Assembly: GCF_000145255.1 (NCBI RefSeq)
Contig: NC_014394.1
Span: 1,798,001 to 1,862,000, forward strand
Length of the DNA: 64,000 bases
Origin: Gallionella capsiferriformans ES-2
GTDB taxonomy: Bacteria; Pseudomonadota; Gammaproteobacteria; Burkholderiales; Gallionellaceae
Direction: 5' to 3'
Shown: piece by piece, positions 8,479 through 17,087 of the stretch
Layout of the letters: every line of letters starts with the position of its first letter
Position numbering within the stretch: position 1 is the stretch's first letter
Position numbers and translations under genes: made by a program
The notes under the pieces: generated by a model
The model's database searches: none
What the model saw: the letters and a program-made list of their open reading frames with translations, nothing else
What the model was told of the DNA's origin: nothing

Positions 8479-9273
8479 ATGTCTATTATTGAGCGCATGC
8501 CGGTCGTTTTCGTCTCGCACGGCGCGCCGGATGCCCTGTTAAAATCGGCTGACACGCGCGCCTGCTGGCAGAGCTTAGGCGAGCGAATCCCAAAACCGGC
8601 GGCGATACTTGTCATATCCGCCCACTGGGAAGCGGCGGTGGCCACGGTCAGTCAGGCCACACAGCCCGCAACCCTGCACGACTTCTCAGGTTTTTCACCT
8701 GACTTGTACCAGATACAGTATCCCGCGCCGGGCGCGCCTGTTCTTGCCGGACAGGTGGCCGCACTGCTAACGGCTGCCGGCATCACCACAAAGTTACATC
8801 CCGATCGCGGACTCGACCATGGCGCATGGGTGCCGTTGTCGGTGATGTATCCCGATGCTGCGGTGCCGGTCACACAACTCTCGCTGGTCGCGCATGAAAG
8901 CCCGGCGACGCATAGTGCGATCGGACGCGCCTTAGCGCCACTGCGCGACGCGGGCGTGCTGATCATCGCCACAGGTTCGATCACGCATAATTTTTCCTGG
9001 CTCGACTGGCGTGCATCAGAGCAAAAGGCGCCCGATCAGCGTGCGAGCACATTTACCGACTGGATCGCCGAACGGATCGCAGCCGGTGATCAGACGGCGC
9101 TGCTCGACTATCGCTGCGCGCCCTATGGCGCAGAGGCCCATCCGCACGACGATCATATTTTGCCGCTGTTCGTCGCCCTGGGTGCGGCACAGGGCGATAC
9201 GCCGACGCGCTATCAGCCCGACTTTACCTACGGCAGTTTATCCATGGATGCGTATCTGTGGCGGGGAATCTAG
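8479..9273 (+). CDS. ygiD: DODA-type extradiol ring-cleavage dioxygenase
   Basis: A 264-residue protein of the class III extradiol dioxygenase family that includes E. coli YgiD, a 4,5-DOPA dioxygenase. Visible metal-site and family motifs are VSHGAPDA near the N-terminus, VISAHWEA, LDHGAWVPLSVMYP and IIATGSITHN, and the length is as usual. The His residues in SHG, AHWE, DHG and THN should include the metal ligands. It would cleave a catechol-type ring with O2, but the natural substrate is not known. The start codon follows the previous stop with no gap. Confidence 0.88.
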   Translation: MSIIERMPVVFVSHGAPDALLKSADTRACWQSLGERIPKPAAILVISAHWEAAVATVSQATQPATLHDFSGFSPDLYQIQYPAPGAPVLAGQVAALLTAAGITTKLHPDRGLDHGAWVPLSVMYPDAAVPVTQLSLVAHESPATHSAIGRALAPLRDAGVLIIATGSITHNFSWLDWRASEQKAPDQRASTFTDWIAERIAAGDQTALLDYRCAPYGAEAHPHDDHILPLFVALGAAQGDTPTRYQPDFTYGSLSMDAYLWRGI

Positions 9274-9296
9274 CCCCTGTCACATGATAAACAACC

Positions 9297-9773
9297 TTAT
9301 TTATCCGCCTGTATCGGGTGACCGGTGGTAATGAAGGTCAGCGCATGGTTACCGCTTCTGATTTCGGCGTGTACCGCCTGCACCATAGGCGGATTAGTCG
9401 GGACGGCCGCGTCCCATTGAATCAAGAAATTCGCCCCGGAACCGCCTTCCGACTCCTTCCTTTCGACAAACAACTCTATCGTGCCCATCGGCTTGATCAC
9501 GGCAGGCTTGATGAGGTATTCGTTGAGCAAGCGGCCTTCCGTGTTGTAATACCGCGCCGAAATAATTCTGATCGGAGTTTTAAGACTGGTATTGCGTAAG
9601 CTCACCAGCGCAGACAACTGAATTTTCAGCGGTGCCCCCTCAGCGCCGATGCGATCACCGTGCCAAATGTGCGAATAGACCGGCAAATACAACGTCTGAC
9701 CGGAAAACAGCTCATCGGCCAGCGCGGCGCCCGAAAGCGCCCACAACAGCAACGCAACCATATAATTTTTCAT
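9297..9773 (-). CDS. Exported DUF3124-family protein
   Basis: A 158-residue protein with a clear signal peptide (MKNYMVALLLWALSGAALA, cleavage probably after ALA). The mature part begins with the family-like LYLPVYSHIWHGDR, followed by a beta-rich domain (SALVSLRNTSL, RIISARYYNTEGRLL). This matches my recollection of DUF3124, a periplasmic family of unknown function. It is convergent with the dioxygenase gene and lies 42 bases downstream of recJ on the same strand. Confidence 0.78.
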   Translation of the reverse strand: MKNYMVALLLWALSGAALADELFSGQTLYLPVYSHIWHGDRIGAEGAPLKIQLSALVSLRNTSLKTPIRIISARYYNTEGRLLNEYLIKPAVIKPMGTIELFVERKESEGGSGANFLIQWDAAVPTNPPMVQAVHAEIRSGNHALTFITTGHPIQADK

Positions 9774-9815
9774 GTCAATTTCTCCCGTAATTCGTCGCGT
9801 TGCAAATTATACCGA

Positions 9816-11504
9816 CTACTCCCAATGCCGCACGATCAACTGCAGCGTTTGCGCACCCTTGTATTCGTTGATACTTAAACTGTACACAGCGTGTATGAAT
9901 TCCGGCAGCGGCTCGTTGTGCCCGAACAAAATCGCATCGATCGATTGCCCCTCATCGGTGGCCAGTTGCAGTTTCAGGTGTTTTTCACCGACCACGCGCT
10001 GATTCAGCACTTCGAAATCGTCGTCAAATTGGGGCGCAGGAAAGCCCTGCCCCCAGACCTGCTCATCCAAAAGTCGCGCAGCTTCCAAGGTCAGACCCGA
10101 TGAATCGAGCGGACCGTCGGTTTCGATGCGTTGCAATAAGTCATTCGGCGTCAGCAGCTCACTGGCGACCTGTTCAAAAGCCGCGACAAAGGCGTCGAAA
10201 TCAGCCGCATCGATAGAGAGTCCGGCGGCCATGGCATGACCGCCAAATTTCTTGATCAGTGTAGGCGAGCGTTTGCTGACCAGATCGAGCGCATCGCGCA
10301 AATGCAATCCTGCGATGGAGCGCCCCGAACCTTTGAGCTCGCCGCTATTCGCCTGGGCAAAAGCAATCACCGGACGGTGAAATTTATCCTTCAGACGCGA
10401 GGCCAGAATCCCGATCACTCCCTGATGCCAGCTTTCATCGAATAAAGTCAGGCTAAAATTATCCTGCGGATTGACCGTATCGAGCACCGCCAGTGCGCCT
10501 TCCTGCATGTCCGTCTCGATACTGCGCCGTTCGCGGTTGAGCGTGTCGAGCTGGGTGGCAATGCCCATTGCAACGCCCTCATCATCGGTCAGCAGCCCGT
10601 TGATCCCCAGACTCATGTCATCGAGCCGCCCCGCCGCATTAAGCCTCGGACCTACGGTAAATCCAAGATCGAGGCTGACAATTTTTTCCGGCGACTTTTT
10701 AGAGACTTGCAACAGCGCACTGATGCCTTTGCAGGCGCGACCGGCACGGATGCGCAACAGCCCTTGTTGCACCAGAATGCGGTTATTCTGATCTAACCTG
10801 ACCACATCGGCGACCGTGCCCAGCGCAACCAAATCGAGCAGTTCCGGCAATGCCCGCCCCTGAGCTTCGGTCAGCTGCCCGCGATTGCGCAATTCGGCGC
10901 GCAAGGCCAGTAATACGTAGAAAATCACGCCTACGCCAGCCAGATGTTTACTGGGGAACTCGCAGCCCGGCTGATTGGGATTCACGATACAGGCCGCATC
11001 GGGCAGCATATCACCCGGCAAATGATGGTCGGTCACGAACACCTGCATGCCGAGCCTGTTCGCCGCCGCTACGCCGTCCACGCTCGCGATGCCGTTATCG
11101 ACCGTGAGCAGAATATCGGGTTTTGATTCATGGGCGAGCTGAACAATCTCAGGCGTGAGACCATAGCCGTATTCGAAACGGTTCGGCACGATAAAATCAA
11201 TGCTTGCACCAAACGCGCGTAAACCGCGCACCGCAACCGCACAGGCTGTCGCGCCATCGCAATCGTAATCGGCAATGACCAGCAGTTTTTTTCGCGCCGC
11301 GATTGCATCGGCCAGCATGACGGCCATGGTCTTGGCGTTTTTCAAATACTCAAACGAGACAAGGTGCGCGAAAGTCGCGTCAAGTTGCACCTTATTTTCG
11401 ATGCCGCGCGCGGCGAATATTTTCGCCATTGCGGGCGGATAGCCCTCATCCGTCAAATTATGAAACGCGATTGCCGGAATGTCCCGTGGGGTGATTTGTG
11501 TCAT
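9816..11504 (-). CDS. recJ: Single-stranded-DNA-specific exonuclease RecJ
   Basis: A DHH-family 5'-3' exonuclease used in recombinational and mismatch repair. The DHH phosphoesterase motifs are present: IADYDCDGATACAV, the next Asp in LLTVDNGI, and VTDHHLPG. A DHHA1 domain follows with GGHAMAAGL, then the C-terminal OB-like region. The frame opens from a GTG at 11543; MTQITPRDIPAIAF at 11504 looks the more natural start and gives 562 residues, normal for RecJ, but the ribosome site is weak in both cases. It is divergent from lysC. Confidence 0.93.
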   Translation of the reverse strand: MTQITPRDIPAIAFHNLTDEGYPPAMAKIFAARGIENKVQLDATFAHLVSFEYLKNAKTMAVMLADAIAARKKLLVIADYDCDGATACAVAVRGLRAFGASIDFIVPNRFEYGYGLTPEIVQLAHESKPDILLTVDNGIASVDGVAAANRLGMQVFVTDHHLPGDMLPDAACIVNPNQPGCEFPSKHLAGVGVIFYVLLALRAELRNRGQLTEAQGRALPELLDLVALGTVADVVRLDQNNRILVQQGLLRIRAGRACKGISALLQVSKKSPEKIVSLDLGFTVGPRLNAAGRLDDMSLGINGLLTDDEGVAMGIATQLDTLNRERRSIETDMQEGALAVLDTVNPQDNFSLTLFDESWHQGVIGILASRLKDKFHRPVIAFAQANSGELKGSGRSIAGLHLRDALDLVSKRSPTLIKKFGGHAMAAGLSIDAADFDAFVAAFEQVASELLTPNDLLQRIETDGPLDSSGLTLEAARLLDEQVWGQGFPAPQFDDDFEVLNQRVVGEKHLKLQLATDEGQSIDAILFGHNEPLPEFIHAVYSLSINEYKGAQTLQLIVRHWE

Positions 11505-11652
11505 GGTGTGCCAAATACGCTGAAATTGACTCAAGTTTAACACCCGTCTGCGTCAAATTATCGACTTTCGCCCCCGATGCAAGCGCTACGAACTCGTTTT
11601 TTTTGGTCAGGTGCGCTAAAATCGTCATACTTTTTTAAGTCGGATAGATATC

Positions 11653-12885
11653 GTGGCGCTAATAGTACAAAAGTACGGTGGTACATCAGTCGGCAGCACA
11701 GAGCGCATCAAGAATGTCGCTAGGCGCGTCGCAAATTTCAAAGCAAAAGGCCATCAGGTGGTCGTGGTGCTCTCGGCGATGAGCGGAGAAACCAATCGTC
11801 TGATCGGACTGGCGCGTGAAATTCAGCAAAATCCTGATCCTCGCGAGTTGGACGTCATTATTTCCACCGGAGAACAGGTCACAATCGGCCTCCTGGCGAT
11901 GGCCCTCAAGGAACTGGGCGTCAATGCGAAGAGCTATACCGGCGCGCAGGTCAAAATTCTGACCGATGACGCGTACACCAAGGCGCGCATTGTCAGCATC
12001 GATGAGCAAAGCATCCGTGCTGATCTGGCCAATGACTGCGTCGTGATCGTGGCAGGCTTTCAAGGCATGGACAAGGACGGCAATATCACGACGCTGGGAC
12101 GCGGCGGTTCGGATACCACCGGTGTTGCGATCGCCGCCGCACTGCGCGCCGACGAATGCCAGATTTATACCGATGTGGACGGTGTTTATACCACCGACCC
12201 GCGCATGGTTCCCGAAGCGCGCCGCCTGAAAACCATTACCTTCGAGGAAATGCTCGAGATGGCAAGTCTCGGCTCCAAGGTGTTGCAGATACGCTCGGTA
12301 GAATTTGCAGGTAAATACAAGGTCAAACTACGCGTGTTATCGAGCTTCGAAGAAGAAGGCGAAGGCACACTGATTACTTTTGAGGATGAAGACAAAATGG
12401 AACAAGCCATTATTTCCGGTATCGCGTTTAACCGCGATGAAGCCAAAGTTAACGTACTAGGCGTACCGGACAAACCTGGCATTGCCTACCAGATTCTGGG
12501 CCCCGTCTCGGACGCCAACATCGATGTGGATATGATCATCCAGAACGTCGGCGTGGATGGCACGACCGACTTTTCGTTCACCGTGCATCGCAATGAGTTT
12601 TCCAGAACCATGGACATCCTCAACAACGAAGTGCTGCCCCACATCGGCGCGCGAAAAGTGATCGGCGACAACAAGGCCGCCAAGGTGTCCGTGGTTGGCG
12701 TCGGCATGCGCTCGCACGTCGGTATCGCCAGCAAGATGTTCCGCACCCTGGCCGAAGAAGGCATCAACATCCAGATGATCTCGACATCTGAAATCAAGAT
12801 TTCGGTCGTAATCGACGAGAAGTATCTGGAGCTGGCCGTGCGCATATTGCACAAGGCGTTCGATCTCGATCAGGAAGTTGCATAA
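11653..12885 (+). CDS. lysC: Aspartate kinase
   Basis: A monofunctional aspartokinase of 410 residues, catalysing phosphorylation of aspartate as the first step to lysine, methionine and threonine. The kinase domain starts with IVQKYGGTSVGS and has LGRGGSDTTGVAIAAAL. Two C-terminal ACT domains (VLGVPDKPGIAYQIL and VGVGMRSHVGIASKMF) imply feedback regulation by an amino acid end product. The start codon is GTG. The tRNA-Ser promoter begins five bases after the stop codon. Confidence 0.96.
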   Translation: MALIVQKYGGTSVGSTERIKNVARRVANFKAKGHQVVVVLSAMSGETNRLIGLAREIQQNPDPRELDVIISTGEQVTIGLLAMALKELGVNAKSYTGAQVKILTDDAYTKARIVSIDEQSIRADLANDCVVIVAGFQGMDKDGNITTLGRGGSDTTGVAIAAALRADECQIYTDVDGVYTTDPRMVPEARRLKTITFEEMLEMASLGSKVLQIRSVEFAGKYKVKLRVLSSFEEEGEGTLITFEDEDKMEQAIISGIAFNRDEAKVNVLGVPDKPGIAYQILGPVSDANIDVDMIIQNVGVDGTTDFSFTVHRNEFSRTMDILNNEVLPHIGARKVIGDNKAAKVSVVGVGMRSHVGIASKMFRTLAEEGINIQMISTSEIKISVVIDEKYLELAVRILHKAFDLDQEVA

Positions 12886-12890
12886 TAGAA

Positions 12891-12919
12891 TTGACAGGAA
12901 CACCGCGTATCCCTATAAT
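12891..12919 (+). promoter_or_regulatory. Consensus sigma-70 promoter of the tRNA genes
   Basis: TTGACA (12891-12896) and TATAAT (12914-12919) with a 17-bp spacer exactly match the sigma-70 consensus. The -10 box lies 11 bases before the tRNA-Ser gene, which fits a stable-RNA promoter. Confidence 0.9.
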
Positions 12920-12929
12920 GCGCGGCTTC

Positions 12930-13022
12930 GGAGAGGTGGCCGAGTGGTCGAAGGCACTCCCCTGCTAAGGGAGCATCCGGGGATAACCTGGATCGAGGGT
13001 TCGAATCCCTCCTTCTCCGCCA
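12930..13022 (+). tRNA. tRNA-Ser (GCT)
   Basis: A class II tRNA of 93 bases including an encoded CCA. The acceptor stem GGAGAGG pairs with the 3' side, the anticodon stem CTCCC/GGGAG encloses the loop CTGCTAA (anticodon GCT), and there is a long variable arm and a T-loop GGTTCGAATCC. It reads serine AGC/AGT codons. Confidence 0.96.
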
Positions 13023-13057
13023 GTAGTTTTGAGGTTAGCGTTTTTAATCTCATGTTT

Positions 13058-13134
13058 GCGCCCGTAGCTCAGCTGGATAGAGTACTTGGCTACGAACCAA
13101 GGGGTCGGGCGTTCGAATCGCTCCGGGCGCACCA
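13058..13134 (+). tRNA. tRNA-Arg (ACG), copy 1
   Basis: A 77-base tRNA with encoded CCA. The acceptor stem GCGCCCG/CGGGCGC, the anticodon stem CTTGG/CCAAG with loop CTACGAA (anticodon ACG, normally deaminated to ICG) and the T-loop GTTCGAATC are all intact. It is followed by GTTTCGGATGTA, a sequence that recurs at the right ends of both mobile elements downstream. Confidence 0.96.
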
Positions 13135-13154
13135 GTTTCGGATGTAGTATCAAA

Positions 13155-13177
13155 ATGTCAGGCAGCAATGCTGACAT
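13155..13177 (+). terminator. Hairpin after tRNA-Arg copy 1
   Basis: ATGTCAG and CTGACAT form a 7-bp stem over a 9-nt loop, followed by CTTTG. It could be a weak terminator or processing signal between the two tRNA-Arg genes. Confidence 0.4.
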
Positions 13178-13216
13178 CTTTGATAAATTAGTAAAGTTTT
13201 CAGCAGTATCAAGTTT

Positions 13217-13293
13217 GCGCCCGTAGCTCAGCTGGATAGAGTACTTGGCTACGAACCAAGGGGTCGGGCGTTCGAATCGCTCCGGGCGCACCA
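13217..13293 (+). tRNA. tRNA-Arg (ACG), copy 2, attachment site of element A
   Basis: Identical over all 77 bases to copy 1. The sequence after its CCA (TATCGGTATAAAAC) is unlike that after copy 1 and instead resembles the left end of element B, so an element joins here. The antisense strand of its 3' half encodes the last codons and the stop codon of the recombinase. Confidence 0.95.
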
Positions 13294-14880
13294 TATCGGT
13301 ATAAAACTAGGCACTTGATTTTTCAAGCTGCCTTTTTTTATTTGTTGCATAGTTTCAGCCAATGCCACGTAACTTCCTTTGATGGTCGCGGTTTTTTCTT
13401 CCACCACGATTTCATCCACCAGCGCATTCAGATAGCTTTTAGCCAGCGGCGAACCTTTCGCCAGCAGCTTTTCCCGCAACACCTTACCGAATACGTCCAC
13501 CTGACTCGCTTTCAAGTAATCACCTGCCGGTATCGCAGTATCACGACGAACTCCCGCCAATTCAATAAATATTGCCTCGCGGGAAGTTTTTAACTGCTGG
13601 CAGCGACGTTGCGTTGTCTCATCCAATTCAACAATACCGGTTTCAATCGCATCAAGCAGGCGTTACTGACGTTTTTCAACATCCCTCATCTGCGAATTTA
13701 ATTTTCCGATCTGCTCCTGCTGTCCATTCTCCGATGACTGAATACGTTTGCGCAGTTCCTCCATCATGATTTTCAAGCGATCCGGTGAAAAAACCTGCTC
13801 GGACAACTGACTCAAAACCAGCTCATCGAGTTTTTCCATCGGCAGATTACCACTCGTACAGGCATGATTACCTTGGCTGTGTCGGCTAGTGCATTTGTAA
13901 TATTTATACTTACCGCTTTTCCCCGTGACTAACGTCATGGCATGGTCACAGACGCCGCATCTCAATAATCCCGTGAGCAGCGTCGGTGAAGAGACTCTGC
14001 GCGGCGGCACCACACCAGGAGCACGAGATTCACGCTTTAACCTGACACGCTCAAAAGTGGCAGCATCAATAATTGCAGGAATCGTTGTTTTGACCCACTC
14101 CTCCGGTGGACGTTTTTGACCGGTCTTGGAGTCGATCACATTGAAATAGTAATCGCCCATGTAAAGCGTGTCAGAAAGTAGCTTGTGAGTTTTATGGACA
14201 TTCCATGCGCAACCGCGCATCAGCAAATTTTGGCTCGTCAAATGCTTGCCGATTTCCTTACAGCCCATCACCCGCCCCTCAAATCCGTTCTGATATAAGT
14301 CATATACCTGACGGACGATACTGGCCTCCCCTTCGTCGATTGCCAGCTTTTTCTTACTTCTCCCACGGCTGGCCGATTGTTCTGTTGCCACAGACTGATA
14401 ACCAAACGGCGGTTTTGCACCATTGAAAAAACCTTGCCGGGCGTTTTCCTTCATGGACCGCGATACGTGCTTAGAAATCTCTTTGGATTGATGCTCGTCA
14501 AACATACAGATGATACGGCGCATCATTTCGCCGCCAGCATCATCGCTGGTCGGTTGCGTGATAGACACCACCTTGACCTTGTTTTTGGCGAGTTTGCGTT
14601 CATAGACGCCAAACTCAATGCCGTCTCTAAAAAATCGTGACAGGCTATGAATGACAATAACCTCGAATGCAGCCGGTTTCATCATTGCATCGCTGATCAT
14701 CTGCTGAAAAACAGGCCGCTTGTCATCAGTGGCCGATGCGCCAGGCTCTACATACTCCTGTATAACCAGATGACCGTTTGCTGCCGCCCACTCACGAAGC
14801 TGGCGTAATTGATCGGGAATTGACAGGTCGTTGTCAGCCTGCCGTGTTGTTGATACGCGTGCGTATAGCGCTACATGCAT
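13249..14880 (-). pseudogene. Large serine recombinase of element A, interrupted by an in-frame stop
   Basis: The frame starts MHVALYARVSTTRQADND with catalytic Ser10 and resolvase-type motifs (ERKLAKNKVKV, GEMMRRIICMFDE), a recombinase domain, and a zinc-ribbon-like segment (LRCGVCDHAMTL...CTSRHSQGNHAC). A single TAA at 13663-13665, after VEKRQ, interrupts it. The same frame then continues without shift through RLLDAIETGIVELDE to a stop at 13249. The intact copy in element B has Asn at that position, so the stop is a point nonsense change. The last about 15 codons lie antisense in tRNA-Arg copy 2. The truncated 405-residue product keeps the catalytic and zinc domains but loses the C-terminal helices. 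Confidence 0.85.
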
Positions 14881-14956
14881 AAAATGCTCTCCAAAATGTT
14901 AACCGCACACCCCAGATGGCTGAGATGTACGGGTTGTAAGAAGCGCAGCTTATGTA

Positions 14957-14968
14957 TGATGCGCATCA
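14957..14968. promoter_or_regulatory. 12-bp palindrome conserved in both elements
   Basis: TGATGCGCATCA is a perfect palindrome between the small ORF and the recombinase start. It recurs at the same place in element B (29479-29490). It may be an operator or a recombinase-associated site. Confidence 0.4.
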
Positions 14969-14981
14969 GACGTTCTTGTTA

Positions 14982-15122
14982 TTATTGTTGCTGATGCACT
15001 TCCGCAGCCTGCATCGCCTGAATTAAATCAGGCAGAATGGACTCAAGCAGTGCTAATTCCTCCGCAGAGACTAACGTCAACTGCGGTTTAAAGCGAATTA
15101 TGATATGGGTGGGTATGTTCAC
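14982..15122 (-). CDS. Small conserved ORF (46 aa) of the recombinase operon
   Basis: A GTG-started frame (MNIPTHIIIRFKPQLTLVS...) whose start codon directly follows the stop of the 97-aa gene (TGAGTG). A strong ribosome site, AAAGGAGG, sits about 10 bases upstream inside the preceding gene. Element B has a near-identical 47-residue version with an ATG start at 29501-29644. Conservation of the reading frame in two elements supports a real gene. The C-terminal part (SAEELALLESILPDLIQAMQAAE) looks helical. It may regulate or direct the recombinase, which is inference. Confidence 0.65.
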   Translation of the reverse strand: MNIPTHIIIRFKPQLTLVSAEELALLESILPDLIQAMQAAEVHQQQ

Positions 15123-15416
15123 TCATTCTGGCACCTCCTTTCCTGCATGTATAGGCCTGCCCGATCCATTCCGTGCCGTGTGCTGCTTCAGGATTTCTTC
15201 CAAATCCCGTTCAAATCCATTCCGACCCAGCTCATCGAGCAGGATTTTTCGGTAGGCTTCAAATTGATGGTCGGGCAAGCCGACTTGTGCGGTGAGTAAC
15301 AAGCGATTTTTCCGCTCGTTCAGTGCATCTATAACCAGCGACAATTGAGCTGCCGCCGAAATGACTACATCGCCGAATGATTTTTTACATAATTGCTCCT
15401 GATAATTTGCTGTCAT
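15123..15416 (-). CDS. Conserved 97-aa protein of the recombinase operon
   Basis: A 97-residue protein starting MTANYQEQLCKKSFGDVVIS, with an AAGGAG ribosome site before ATG. It is nearly identical to the element B protein at 29645-29938. Predicted helices contain many charged residues (ALNERKNRLLL, LDELGRNGFERDLEEILKQH), with no known motif I can name. It is the first gene of a three-gene operon (97 aa, 46 aa, recombinase) read from the promoter at 15492-15520. Possible roles are transcriptional control or recombination directionality; neither is shown. Confidence 0.75.
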   Translation of the reverse strand: MTANYQEQLCKKSFGDVVISAAAQLSLVIDALNERKNRLLLTAQVGLPDHQFEAYRKILLDELGRNGFERDLEEILKQHTARNGSGRPIHAGKEVPE

Positions 15417-15491
15417 AAAACTCCTTATTATTGTTTTTGTTGGAACCCGTCATCGCCTGCTTCATATCGATGCCCAGAAACCGCTATTTTA

Positions 15492-15520
15492 TAAATACAA
15501 ACAAGCATGATATTTGTCAA
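15492..15520 (-). promoter_or_regulatory. Promoter of the element A recombinase operon
   Basis: Read on the minus strand: TTGACA (15520-15515), 17-bp spacer, TATTTA (15497-15492). The same pair of boxes with a 16-bp spacer occurs in the matching place in element B. That conservation supports function. Confidence 0.6.
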
Positions 15521-15747
15521 GCTGTTGATTTATATAAGTATAGTAGAGGGATCCAAATGACGATGCAACTTAAAAACGCAAAACAAAAAAATATTTTTCA
15601 ATTAAATTGGGTACTTCCTATCAGCGCCGGTATTTGATAATTTCTCCGTATAATCCCCGACTACTCGAGCGGTTGGTACAAGACAAACTAGTTTGTAGAA
15701 TTCAGCAAACCCTTATCAAATAAGGCTTTCAGGGATTCCAACTGAAT

Positions 15748-16932
15748 TTATCTCGGCTTTTTAAAGTGATCCGGCACATTGGCCGATTCAGAAAATGTCA
15801 GCGATGAGCGATGTTGTGCCTCCCACTTTAAATCCCTGTTCAACTTGCAGGCCGACTCATATAAATCGCTAATATGCCGAATGTCTTTCTTCTGACTGGC
15901 AATTTCAGCGGCCATCTCAGCTATTTCACGCTTAGCCTCCGCCAGTCTGGAATCAACCTGAAACCTTGAGGTAATTAGCTGTTGTCGGAGTCGTTCAAGC
16001 TGTTTATTACCCAGCTGAACAATTCCATATATCACTGCACGGATTTTTTTAATCCATGGTTGCCGCTCAAAGGATTTTTGACCTTGCTGTCGCCCGAGAA
16101 CCTCAGCCTGCCTCTTGACCTTAGCTGCATCCTGTTGGATTTTGGCAGTGGCCTCATCCATACGCTTTTTTATGGCGGCATCTGCAAGTTTGTTGTTGTC
16201 GAGACGGTATTGCACCGCTTCACGTTTTGTCTGCTCAATAATTCCCGTGCGTTCTTTCCTTCCTTGTTCAACCAGACTGGTTCTATCCAAAGTGGCCGCT
16301 GATACAATATTAACCGCCTCCTTTTCAGCCAAATAAGCAGATCGTGATAATCGGCGCCGTTTAGGTCCGTCTTTAGCTAAACCATATCCCGTCGATACCG
16401 CAGCATGAAAATCTGCCTGAAAAATTTTCATCGCGGCTTTGTAAGCGGTATTCTGATCGGTCGTGCGCTGTTTTAAGGCCCGAGATTCATTGCGCGCCTT
16501 CTCACCCTCATGCAGGCCGTCAAATCGTTCGCCGTCACGCGGGATTACAAAAAAGTGCAGGTGGGGATGATCTTCATCAGTATGTTCAACCACGGATTGC
16601 AAGCGATCACCGTATTTGATTTTCAGCCACTCAATACAGGTCAGCTTATAATCATCCCAGTGCTCAAATTCGGCATTGACCGAAATGACCCCAGCCAACA
16701 GCACATGACCATCTTTGCGGATTTTGTTTTGCTTGCCCCATGCTTCTGCCAGATCACCTGCGGCAGTCGGAGAGCAGCCGAACAAGATGACCGGTGCTTC
16801 GACCTCTTTAATGTGGTGGGTGTAACTCGGTTTTCGGTCCGCTTCCGATACTGTTGATTTGACGCAGGCAGACGATTTGCTCTTTTTTGAGGCTTGCGAT
16901 GAATAGCTGGAGATGTGTATGAACTGGTACAT
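15748..16932 (-). CDS. MobV-family (Mob/Pre) relaxase
   Basis: A 394-residue protein with the MobV motif HxDExxPHxH at residues 117-126 (EHTDEDHPHLHFFVIP), the metal-binding histidine cluster of Mob/Pre relaxases. After the catalytic half comes a long charged, coiled-coil-like region (about 205-370) typical of plasmid mobilisation proteins. It would nick DNA at an oriT and lead the strand in conjugation using a helper's transfer machinery. A hairpin resembling MobV-type origins lies just upstream of its start, at 17063-17087. Element B has no relaxase. Low GC and AT-rich surroundings fit foreign DNA. Confidence 0.83.
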   Translation of the reverse strand: MYQFIHISSYSSQASKKSKSSACVKSTVSEADRKPSYTHHIKEVEAPVILFGCSPTAAGDLAEAWGKQNKIRKDGHVLLAGVISVNAEFEHWDDYKLTCIEWLKIKYGDRLQSVVEHTDEDHPHLHFFVIPRDGERFDGLHEGEKARNESRALKQRTTDQNTAYKAAMKIFQADFHAAVSTGYGLAKDGPKRRRLSRSAYLAEKEAVNIVSAATLDRTSLVEQGRKERTGIIEQTKREAVQYRLDNNKLADAAIKKRMDEATAKIQQDAAKVKRQAEVLGRQQGQKSFERQPWIKKIRAVIYGIVQLGNKQLERLRQQLITSRFQVDSRLAEAKREIAEMAAEIASQKKDIRHISDLYESACKLNRDLKWEAQHRSSLTFSESANVPDHFKKPR

Positions 16933-17062
16933 GGGCTTGACAATCCTTCTGTTAGTTAGTATAAATGATATAAATCAATCAGTTACACGTTAACGTCAAA
17001 GATGAAAAAGTCCAAGTTAAAAATACTGAAAAACTGAAATCACCCCAAAAGGCAAATTCAAA

Positions 17063-17087
17063 GAAATATAGTGACCGACTATATTTC
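17063..17087. other. Candidate origin of transfer (oriT)
   Basis: A perfect 10-bp inverted repeat GAAATATAGT / ACTATATTTC with a 5-nt loop GACCG lies about 130 bases upstream of the relaxase start. The arrangement, an A/T-rich stem with TAGTG running into the loop, resembles the pMV158-type MobV oriT. A second hairpin (ACGCATC/GATGCGT, 17146-17163) follows. The oriT role is inferred from position and shape. Confidence 0.5.

Noticed and set aside
13058-13293. Short repeat array that could be read as a CRISPR
   Set aside because: The repeat units are two complete, identical tRNA-Arg genes; no CRISPR-like repeats of 23-40 bp with regular spacers occur anywhere in the window.
12878-13294. Open frames running through the tRNA genes on both strands (for example the frame with PGITWIEGSNPSFSAS)
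   Set aside because: These are the well-known false frames that arise from tRNA sequence; only the recombinase 3' end is taken as real antisense coding.
15557-15637. 26-codon frame MTMQLKNAKQKN upstream of the element A operon promoter
   Set aside because: No counterpart in element B and no ribosome site of note.
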